Shown: piece after piece, positions 1 through 6,290 of the stretch
Numbering within the stretch: the first letter of the stretch is position 1
Layout of the letters: each line of letters begins with the position of its first letter
Assembly (NCBI GenBank): GCA_001873075.1
Contig: MNYL01000024.1
Coordinates: 1-6,988, forward strand
DNA length: 6,988 nt
Reading direction: 5' to 3'
Origin: Fibrobacteres bacterium CG2_30_45_31
GTDB lineage: Bacteria > Fibrobacterota > Fibrobacteria > Fibrobacterales > Fibrobacteraceae
Notes under the pieces: model-generated
Databases searched by the model: none
What the model saw: only the letters and a program-made list of their open reading frames with translations
What the model was told of the DNA's origin: nothing
Position numbers and translations under genes: made by a program

Positions 1-850
1 TGCTCCCGAAAGCGAGTCGGAAGCCCACATACTCCGCTTTGGTCGCCGAAGTGACTGCATAGACATCGCCACGAGAATAGAGAGTAATATTCGAGGGATC
101 GTTCTTGTAGCTCCCCCCTTTCACTACGCGCTGTCCTAAAGTACCGCCATCAGGAGCACCAGCAAAATTTGTAACTGTAGTATCTAACAAGTTGCCAAGC
201 CAGTCGTTCACCCATTCCATCGCGTTCCCCGCCATGTCACAGAGGCCAAGGTCATTCTCGCCAATGCTGCACACCGCATGGCTGTGATATTCCGAGTTCG
301 CATTCGTCCATGCACTAGAAGTATTCCAGCCTTCACCCGCCGCAAGCATCCATTCCGCTTCTGTGGGAAGTCGATACGCTTCTTTGGAGGGATCAAATAC
401 GAGGCCATCCAGATTGGTGCAGTTCCCTTCGGAATCGAACGTCACTGAAGTATAAGAGTAGGCAGTGTCGTAACCTTCTTTAGTGGAGCGGGCATTCGCG
501 TAAAGGACGGCATCGTAATAAGTCACGTTGGTTTGCGGAAGGTCTGCACTGTCAGAAGCGATTGATGTATTTTTCTCCATGAGGGAGGCATATTCGCTGC
601 GAGTGACTTCGCTTTTGGAGATAAAGAAATCATAGGCAAATTTTACTTTCATCGCGGATTTCGCATTGGATGCCGCAGCAGCGTCATTGGTACCCAAAGT
701 CGTCGACTCTCCAGTCGCTTCCACGAGGATCATGCTGGTATGTTCGGAATCTACTTTCGTCTGCACACTGGAATCAGGACTCGAATCTGTGCAGGAAACC
801 GTCAGTAAAACGAAAAGAAGTAACGAAAATATTTGTTTCATCAGTGACAT
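1..850 (-). CDS. TIGR02171-like Fibrobacter paralogous lipoprotein, paralog 3 (3' end beyond window)
   Basis: The gene starts at ATG 850-848 and stays open for 283 codons to the left edge, so only the front third is visible. It begins with a lipoprotein signal peptide (hydrophobic residues 7-18, LTVSC lipobox, Cys20, Thr at +2). The rest of the visible part is the FGE-sulfatase-like domain (about 40-283), with RLPTEAEW near 160, CDMAGNAMEWV near 204, KGGSY near 244 and VGFRLAFG near 275. My hand alignment to paralog 2 needs no gap and shows about 25 differences in 283 residues (about 91% identity), so this is a recent tandem duplicate. The FGE-like part lacks the Cys pair of true formylglycine-generating enzymes, so a binding or structural role is likelier than catalysis. 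It probably continues into a propeller and a C-terminal domain as its neighbours do. The start is one base after the stop of paralog 2, which implies co-translation. Function is unknown. Confidence 0.85.
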   Translation of the reverse strand, partial: MSLMKQIFSLLLFVLLTVSCTDSSPDSSVQTKVDSEHTSMILVEATGESTTLGTNDAAAASNAKSAMKVKFAYDFFISKSEVTRSEYASLMEKNTSIASDSADLPQTNVTYYDAVLYANARSTKEGYDTAYSYTSVTFDSEGNCTNLDGLVFDPSKEAYRLPTEAEWMLAAGEGWNTSSAWTNANSEYHSHAVCSIGENDLGLCDMAGNAMEWVNDWLGNLLDTTVTNFAGAPDGGTLGQRVVKGGSYKNDPSNITLYSRGDVYAVTSATKAEYVGFRLAFGS

Positions 851-880
851 ATTACTCCAACGTTTTCAGCAAGGAATCCA
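846..880. repeat. 35-bp junction repeat, copy A
   Basis: This segment is identical over 35 bp to 3547-3581. It spans the last codons of paralog 2, the stop, the 1-nt gap and the start of paralog 3. Similarity continues to the left into the signal-peptide codons with scattered mismatches and drops to the right in the C-terminal domain. Confidence 0.85.
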
Positions 881-3551
881 GACGGGTGGTAAGCTGAACA
901 GCACCAAGAGAATTCAGATGATCAGAATCATATGCCATTGCAGTTGTATAATCATGGGCTCCCATTTTATTTTCGTCCATAACCGTAAAATTGTTATACT
1001 CTGTTTGCATTTCCATGGCGCGAGCTATTATTTCAACGGCATAAGAACGCGTTAATCCGTGACGTCCATACATTCCTGTTTGTGCATATAAAGGACTCTG
1101 TGGAAAAATAATTCCAATCACGCGAATATTATTTTGTTGTGCAAGTTTCAGTAATTTTTCAAGAATTAATAATTTTTCTTCATACAGGCTTTTTATCGTA
1201 GTTGCAATGGAGTCTTGAGACATATCTATATTTTCCCATCCACTGCCATTTGAAATTCCTACAAATCCATTATAAATTTTATTTGTTTCTCGATTAATCT
1301 CATTCCCTCCCCACGCATCAACACTTAACCTAGGCAATTCTGCTGGAATCCCTGATTTCCAATAATCATGATTCTTATCATAATGATACCCAGGAACACT
1401 TTCATAATAAGTATCCCATAGAGATTCATGCCATAGATCAAAATCTAAAGAAATAACATAAGTACGCATTTTGGAACAATGTGGAAGAAAATAATTTTCA
1501 AAAAACCTTGCAGCCATGGTGATGTCATTACATGCAACAGACATATTTATTGCAAATTCATTAGTAAGCATCATCGGATTGATTCCACGATAAGGCCGAG
1601 AAGAGCCCCAAATCAAGACGGTCAAAGAATCGTGGTACTGCCAAAATAACTCCATCTTGTATCGCATTGATTCAATGTAATCTGCATAGGTTTTTGACAT
1701 ATATACACCAGCACTATCAAGATCTAAATCGAAATTTGTAATAATATTTGATTTGGCAACCCACAGACAGGGATGCCAGAGTTCATCGCCTTCCGCAACC
1801 TTCAGCAACGAGGAGTCCACCGTACTGATAAGATAAATCGCAGAATGTGCTCCGTTGGTGTTGGTGACAGTGGCGACGGCAACGTTCTTTACGTTGGACC
1901 ATTCCGAATGATCAAAGGTGTAATTGGCGGGAGCAGCGATGCTCTGGATGAGTTTGCCTGTGCTGTCGGCAAAGAGTAAACGTTCATGTGTCGCATATTC
2001 CTTCCCCACAAAGGTTTTGCCTGTTTCGCTACCAAAATCTAAAAATAGCGTTCGCTTTGTGGAGTCCTTGGAGAGCGAGGCATTGCAAGCCTGTTCCCCG
2101 TTGTACCACACGGTGTCTTTGCCGCTAACATTCGCTCGTAAGAGTCGCGCCCCGGTGACTGCGAGGGAGCCATCCTCTGAGATACCGTCATGATAACTCC
2201 CATCAAAAAGTTTTACGGGTGTTCCAAACTTACCGCCCGCAAAGGGTACTTGCCAAGTACTTTTTTGTTTCCACTCGGCATCCTCTTTGTTATTCCCCGC
2301 ATCGGTCACATAAACGATCACCGTGTCCGCCCCCACCACGCGCCAACGAGGAATCGCCGCACTCGCCACATTGAGTTTAACGAGGTTGGTTCCTGTAGCG
2401 TTGAGATCGCGCACATAGACTTCAGAGGTTCCGCTCACGCCTTCGACTTTGGTGCAGAACGCAACGCGTTTGCCATCGGGCGAGATGTCCGGGTGAAACA
2501 CGGGGAGTGTATCCACGATCTCCGTAACCGCGAGGGTCGAATTTGAAAAATCAATGTAGGCGAGGTTTCCTGTTTCATAGTTCACAAAGACGAGTTTGGT
2601 GTGGTAGGTGCCTGTGACAGACTTTACCTGTCCGGAAGTCGCGACAACAGAGACGCGGGATAAAGAGACCCCGGCTCCGCTCACCCAGAGAGGCGTGGAA
2701 ATGCTCCCGAAAGCGAGTCGAAAGCCCACATATTCCGCTTTAGTCGCAGAGGTCACCGCATAGATATCTCCTCGAGAATAAAGCGTAATATTCGAGGGAT
2801 CGTTCTTGTAGCTCCCCCCTTTCACTACGCGCTGTCCTAAAGTGCCGCCGTCCGGAGCACCCACTGAATTCGTAACAGTAGTATCCAGCAGGTTGCCGAG
2901 CCAGTCGTTCACCCATTCCATCGCGTTTCCCGCTAGGTCACAGAGGCCAAGGTCATTTTCTCCGATGGTGCATACAGGGTGGCTGTGGTATTCTGAGTTG
3001 ACATTCGTCCATGCACTAGAAGTATTCCAGCCTTCCCCTGCCGCAAGCATCCATTCCGCTTCTGTGGGGAGTCGATACGCTTCTTGGGAGGGATCGAATA
3101 CGAGGCCATCCAAATTGGTGCAATTGCCTTCGGAATCAAACGTCGCCGAAGAATAGGAATAGGCCGTGTCGTAACCTTCTTGAGAGGAGCGGGCATTTGC
3201 GTACAATACAGCATCGTAATAAGTCACATTGGTTTGCGGAAGGTCTGCACTGTCAGAAGCGATTGATATATTTTTCTCCATAAGAGCGGCATATTCGCTG
3301 CGAGTGACTTCGCTTTTGGAGATAGAAAAATCATAGGCAAATTTTACTTTCATCGCAGGTTTCGCATTGGAAGCCGCAGCCGCATCATTGGTCCCTAGAG
3401 TTGTCGACTCTCCAGTGGCTTCCACAAGAATCATGCCTGCGTGTTCAGAATCCACTCTTGCTTCTACACTCGAATCATGACTGGGATCTGTGCAGGAAAC
3501 TGTCAGTAAAAAGAAAAGAAGTAACGAACATATTTGTTTCATCAGCGACAT
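852..3551 (-). CDS. TIGR02171-like Fibrobacter paralogous lipoprotein, paralog 2 (899 aa, complete)
   Basis: This is a predicted lipoprotein with lipobox LTVSC, Cys20 and Thr at +2, probably exported and membrane-anchored. Residues about 39-283 form an FGE-sulfatase-like domain (RLPTEAEW 160-167, CDLAGNAMEWV 204-214, GGSY 245-248, VGFRLAFG 275-282). Cys144, Cys194 and Cys204 recur in the paralogs and could form a disulfide, but the catalytic Cys motif of true FGE after GGS is absent. Residues about 315-600 look like a TolB/PD40 beta-propeller (HPDISPDGKRVAFCT 353-367). Residues about 630-899 resemble an SGNH-type hydrolase: GSSR at 649-652 as candidate nucleophile block and D875-x-x-H878 in a DHLN..GA context. 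The length fits the family (about 900 aa). The first ATG is chosen because GGAG lies 4 nt upstream; the ATG at codon 4 would be 13 nt away. The DNA is GC-rich to about position 1755 and AT-rich beyond, at the propeller/C-terminal boundary. Family assignment is strong, biochemical function unknown. Confidence 0.9.
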   Translation of the reverse strand: MSLMKQICSLLLFFLLTVSCTDPSHDSSVEARVDSEHAGMILVEATGESTTLGTNDAAAASNAKPAMKVKFAYDFSISKSEVTRSEYAALMEKNISIASDSADLPQTNVTYYDAVLYANARSSQEGYDTAYSYSSATFDSEGNCTNLDGLVFDPSQEAYRLPTEAEWMLAAGEGWNTSSAWTNVNSEYHSHPVCTIGENDLGLCDLAGNAMEWVNDWLGNLLDTTVTNSVGAPDGGTLGQRVVKGGSYKNDPSNITLYSRGDIYAVTSATKAEYVGFRLAFGSISTPLWVSGAGVSLSRVSVVATSGQVKSVTGTYHTKLVFVNYETGNLAYIDFSNSTLAVTEIVDTLPVFHPDISPDGKRVAFCTKVEGVSGTSEVYVRDLNATGTNLVKLNVASAAIPRWRVVGADTVIVYVTDAGNNKEDAEWKQKSTWQVPFAGGKFGTPVKLFDGSYHDGISEDGSLAVTGARLLRANVSGKDTVWYNGEQACNASLSKDSTKRTLFLDFGSETGKTFVGKEYATHERLLFADSTGKLIQSIAAPANYTFDHSEWSNVKNVAVATVTNTNGAHSAIYLISTVDSSLLKVAEGDELWHPCLWVAKSNIITNFDLDLDSAGVYMSKTYADYIESMRYKMELFWQYHDSLTVLIWGSSRPYRGINPMMLTNEFAINMSVACNDITMAARFFENYFLPHCSKMRTYVISLDFDLWHESLWDTYYESVPGYHYDKNHDYWKSGIPAELPRLSVDAWGGNEINRETNKIYNGFVGISNGSGWENIDMSQDSIATTIKSLYEEKLLILEKLLKLAQQNNIRVIGIIFPQSPLYAQTGMYGRHGLTRSYAVEIIARAMEMQTEYNNFTVMDENKMGAHDYTTAMAYDSDHLNSLGAVQLTTRLDSLLKTLE
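855..858 (-). promoter_or_regulatory. Shine-Dalgarno of paralog 3, inside the last codons of paralog 2
   Basis: The arrangement is the same as at the paralog 1/2 junction: TTG GAG TAA, one T, then ATG at 850. GGAG sits 4 nt before the start. The identity of the two junctions shows that the duplicated unit includes this coupling signal. Confidence 0.65.
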
Positions 3552-3581
3552 ATTACTCCAACGTTTTCAGCAAGGAATCCA
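3547..3581. repeat. 35-bp junction repeat, copy B
   Basis: Identical to 846-880, spanning the paralog 1 stop and the paralog 2 start. The two copies are 2701 bp apart, exactly one gene plus one base. This is what unequal recombination between tandem gene copies would leave. Confidence 0.85.
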
Positions 3582-6240
3582 ACCTACCAGTCACTTGAGC
3601 GGCTCCAAGGTAATTAAGATGATCACAGTTATTAGCCATTCCAGCTGGATAATCATGATCTCCCATTTTATTCTCATCCATTAAAATAAAATATGAATAT
3701 TTTTCGTCTAATTTTTTTAGCTTCTCAATAACATCAGGCACAATAGTACGGCGAGGACCATAACGCCCAAATGATCCAGTTTCTACATACATGGGAGATT
3801 GTGGAAAAATAATGCCTATAACATAAATGTGTTTCGATTCTGCGAGCTTCAGAAATGACTCCAACATTTCCAAGTGCAAGGGAATGAGCGTTGTATCTTT
3901 ATCAGCCCAAAGCGAATCGGCATCGATAAGGGGTGAGGTTCCCCAAGTCGTATTTGTCGTCTTCACAAAACCATATCTGGGAATAAATATATCTTGAGCA
4001 GTTTTTGATGCTGGGTATGCATTTTCAACCATTTCTACAAAATTTTCAGGTAACTCATCTATCCAAAAATTGTGATTTTCATCATAGACATACCCAGGAT
4101 AGGAGGGTAGAAATGAAGTATTACTCTTCCATAAATCAATATCAATACTTATGGCAAAAGCCTTTAATTTGGGGGCGTGATTCATAAAATAATTTTCAGC
4201 TTCGTATATTGTTGACGTTAATACGCTAGCAGAATGTCCCATATTAACGGCAGGACCAGAAGTAAATATAGTTGGATTCAAACCTACTTCTACCCGTGAA
4301 CTTCCAATAAAAGCATATTCAAGCGTATCTTTCATTTTCCAAAATAATTCCATTTTTACGCGTAACATTTGAGCAGACCAAGTTCCACCGGCAATGTAAT
4401 AAGCTCCCGTGCTGTCCGCATCTAAAGATTTATTTAAAGTAATAACAGCTTTGTTCACCCATAAGCTGGGATGCCAAAGTTCATCGCCTTCCGCAAGTTT
4501 TAGAAGTGAAGAATCTTGCGTATTTATAAGGTAAATGGCCACGTGTGCGCCATCAGTATTCGCAACAGTTGCCACTGCAATATTTCGCACATTAGACCAC
4601 TCCGTATGATCAAACGTATAACCTTTAGGCACGGCAATACTTTGAATAAGATCACCTGTACTGTCTGCAAAGAGTAAGCGTTCGTGAACCGCATAATCTT
4701 TTCCTACGAAAGCATTCCCTGTTTCGCTACTGAAATCAAGAAATAGAGTTCGCTTTGTGGAATCCTTAGAAAGAGACACATTACAAGCTTGTTCCCCATT
4801 GTACCAAAGAATGTCTTTGCCATCAGATTTTACGCGTAAGAGACGCGCCCCTGTCACAGCAAGATTTCCATCTTCCGAGATACCACCATGGAAAGAACCG
4901 TCAAAGAGTTTTACAGATTTTCCGAACTTTCCGTTCGAAAAAGGAACCTGCCAAGTAGATTGCAACTTCCAATCCACGTTATTCTTGTTTGTTCCTGCAT
5001 CGGTAACGTAGACGATCATAGTATCTCCCCCCACTACACGCCAGCGGGGGATCGCCGCACTTGTCACATTGAGTTTAACAAGGTTGGTTCCTGTGGCGTT
5101 AAGATCGCGCACATAGACTTGAGATATTCCACTCACGCCTTCGACTTTGGTGCAGAACGCGACGCGTTTGCCATCGGGCGAAATATCGGGATGGAATACT
5201 GGCAGCGTATCTTGAATTTCTATAACACTTGTGGTAGAATTGCCAAAATCAACAAAAGAAAGATTTTTTGTTTCATAGTTTACAAAAACGAGTTTAGCTT
5301 GGTATGTACCAACAAGATTCTTAATCATACTTGAACTTGCCAGTACAGATACATGGGATGTTGCAATGCCCGTAGAGCTTATCCAAGTCGGACTTGAAAT
5401 TTTCCCAAAAGCTATTCGGAATCCTACATAATCAGCTTTTGTTGAAGACGTGACTTCATAAATATCCCCACGCGAATAAAAATTAATATTGGATGCTTCG
5501 TCATTATAGCTCCCACCCTTAATAATGCGTTGCCCAAGGCTGCCTCCATCAGGAGCTCCCATGAAATTGGTGACCGTAGTATCAATGAATCGTCCAAGCC
5601 AGTCATTGACCCATTCTTTGACATTTCCGGCCATATCGCAAAGGTCTAAATTATTTTGCCCAATCGTACATACAGGATGACTCTGGTAGTCTGAATTTTC
5701 ACTAGTCCAAGCTTCAGATACATCCCAACCGTCTTTAGCTGCAAATACCCATTCTGCTTCTGTAGGAAGGCGGTAGGAGTCCCTAGAAGAATTGAAGACA
5801 AGTCCATCCAAATTGATGCAATTACCTTCAGAATCAAACGTTGCGGAAGAATAAGAGTACGCCGTGTCGTAGCCTTCTTTAATAGAACGTGCATTGGCAA
5901 AAAGAATCGCATCATCATAGGTAACATTTGTTTGAGGGAAGTTCGCTGAATCGTCAGATAACACCGTCTCACTCCCCATAATGTCAGCATATTCTGCCTT
6001 TGTTACTTCGTTCCTTGAAATAAAATAGTTGTAAGTAAAAGAAACCTTCATTTCAGGTTTCACGGAAGATACGGCAGAAGAATCATTTGTCCCTAATATC
6101 GTACTTTGCTCAGCGGCTTCAATAAAAACCATTCCTGAGTGTTCTGTTTTTTTAGACTTAGATATTCCCCCGGACTCATCCGAACACGCTCCTAACAGAA
6201 GAAGAAAGAACACAAAAATATTAATAAATGAATGAGACAT
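3553..6240 (-). CDS. TIGR02171-like Fibrobacter paralogous lipoprotein, paralog 1 (895 aa, complete)
   Basis: The start is placed at ATG 6240-6238, preceded by AGGAG and directly followed by a classic signal peptide (hydrophobic residues 6-16, lipobox LGAC, Cys19, Ser at +2). The frame is open further upstream to a TTG at 6285, but that would add 15 mostly polar residues ahead of the signal peptide. Domains: FGE-sulfatase-like about 36-280 (RLPTEAEW 157-164, CDMAGNVKEWV 201-211, GGSY 242-245), PD40-like propeller about 312-598 (HPDISPDGKRVAFCT 350-364), and an SGNH-like C-terminal domain about 628-895 with GSSR at 646-649 and DHLN..GA at 873-880. The Asp of the expected D-x-x-H is Asn871 here, so hydrolase activity is doubtful. 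The front two domains are clearly similar to paralog 2 and the C-terminal domain much less so, except for its last 10 residues, which are identical. Most of the gene is more AT-rich than paralog 2. It heads the lipoprotein array. Function is unknown. Confidence 0.9.
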   Translation of the reverse strand: MSHSFINIFVFFLLLLGACSDESGGISKSKKTEHSGMVFIEAAEQSTILGTNDSSAVSSVKPEMKVSFTYNYFISRNEVTKAEYADIMGSETVLSDDSANFPQTNVTYDDAILFANARSIKEGYDTAYSYSSATFDSEGNCINLDGLVFNSSRDSYRLPTEAEWVFAAKDGWDVSEAWTSENSDYQSHPVCTIGQNNLDLCDMAGNVKEWVNDWLGRFIDTTVTNFMGAPDGGSLGQRIIKGGSYNDEASNINFYSRGDIYEVTSSTKADYVGFRIAFGKISSPTWISSTGIATSHVSVLASSSMIKNLVGTYQAKLVFVNYETKNLSFVDFGNSTTSVIEIQDTLPVFHPDISPDGKRVAFCTKVEGVSGISQVYVRDLNATGTNLVKLNVTSAAIPRWRVVGGDTMIVYVTDAGTNKNNVDWKLQSTWQVPFSNGKFGKSVKLFDGSFHGGISEDGNLAVTGARLLRVKSDGKDILWYNGEQACNVSLSKDSTKRTLFLDFSSETGNAFVGKDYAVHERLLFADSTGDLIQSIAVPKGYTFDHTEWSNVRNIAVATVANTDGAHVAIYLINTQDSSLLKLAEGDELWHPSLWVNKAVITLNKSLDADSTGAYYIAGGTWSAQMLRVKMELFWKMKDTLEYAFIGSSRVEVGLNPTIFTSGPAVNMGHSASVLTSTIYEAENYFMNHAPKLKAFAISIDIDLWKSNTSFLPSYPGYVYDENHNFWIDELPENFVEMVENAYPASKTAQDIFIPRYGFVKTTNTTWGTSPLIDADSLWADKDTTLIPLHLEMLESFLKLAESKHIYVIGIIFPQSPMYVETGSFGRYGPRRTIVPDVIEKLKKLDEKYSYFILMDENKMGDHDYPAGMANNCDHLNYLGAAQVTGRLDSLLKTLE
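3556..3559 (-). promoter_or_regulatory. Shine-Dalgarno of paralog 2, inside the last codons of paralog 1
   Basis: The last codons of paralog 1 read TTG GAG TAA, then a single T, then the ATG of paralog 2. The GGAG in these codons is the only ribosome-binding sequence near the start, 4 nt from the ATG. Termination of the upstream gene therefore places a ribosome on the next start, which suggests translational coupling (inferred). Confidence 0.65.
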
Positions 6241-6244
6241 ACCA

Positions 6245-6249
6245 CTCCT
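6245..6249 (-). promoter_or_regulatory. Shine-Dalgarno of paralog 1
   Basis: The minus strand reads AGGAG followed by TGGT and then ATG at 6240. This site decides the start in favour of the internal ATG over the upstream TTG at 6285. The 4-nt spacing is short. The surrounding GGAGT..TATGTC pattern recurs at the starts of paralogs 2 and 3. Confidence 0.75.
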
Positions 6250-6290
6250 GATTTTCACGATTTCTTTGTGCAAGGCAGGCCCCAAAGATA

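Larger units (their letters stand above)
1..6240 (-). repeat. Tandem array of three paralogous lipoprotein genes
   Basis: Three copies of one gene family lie head to tail with 1-bp gaps. Segment 1-850 aligns to 2702-3551 at a constant offset of 2701 bp without any indel, at roughly 90% nucleotide identity by eye. Paralog 1 aligns to paralog 2 over the FGE-like and propeller regions with a net 3-residue length difference near the N-terminus, and is more diverged. The 1/2 split is therefore older than the 2/3 split. The array may continue past the left edge. Confidence 0.85.

Noticed and set aside
208..408. Minus-strand 66-codon frame, with a matching frame at 2933-3214
   Set aside because: Both are out-of-frame readings inside the FGE-like region of paralogs 3 and 2; their similarity to each other only reflects the duplication.
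1..850. Diversity-generating retroelement target, suggested by lectin-fold FGE-like domains in variable paralogs
   Set aside because: No reverse transcriptase or template repeat is visible, the FGE-like domain is N-terminal and conserved, and differences between copies are not limited to adenine positions.
1..850. Paralog 3 as a pseudogene
   Set aside because: The frame is open through all 283 visible codons with no indel relative to paralog 2. The missing remainder is due to the window edge.
666..1055. Plus-strand open frame of 129 codons across the paralog 2/3 junction, and other plus-strand frames such as 2190-2546 and 4888-5334
   Set aside because: They lie antisense to strongly supported genes, their sequences mirror the codons of those genes, and similar antisense frames recur at the equivalent places in the duplicated copies, as expected for shadows.
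6241..6285. Extended start of paralog 1 at TTG 6285
   Set aside because: It would put 15 mostly polar residues before a clean lipoprotein signal peptide, while ATG 6240 has AGGAG just upstream.
6241..6290. Promoter or terminator in the 50-bp gap before paralog 1
   Set aside because: A TTGCAC-like box has no matching -10 element at proper spacing, and the only dyad (CTTTG/CAAAG with a 14-nt loop) is weak and lacks a T run.
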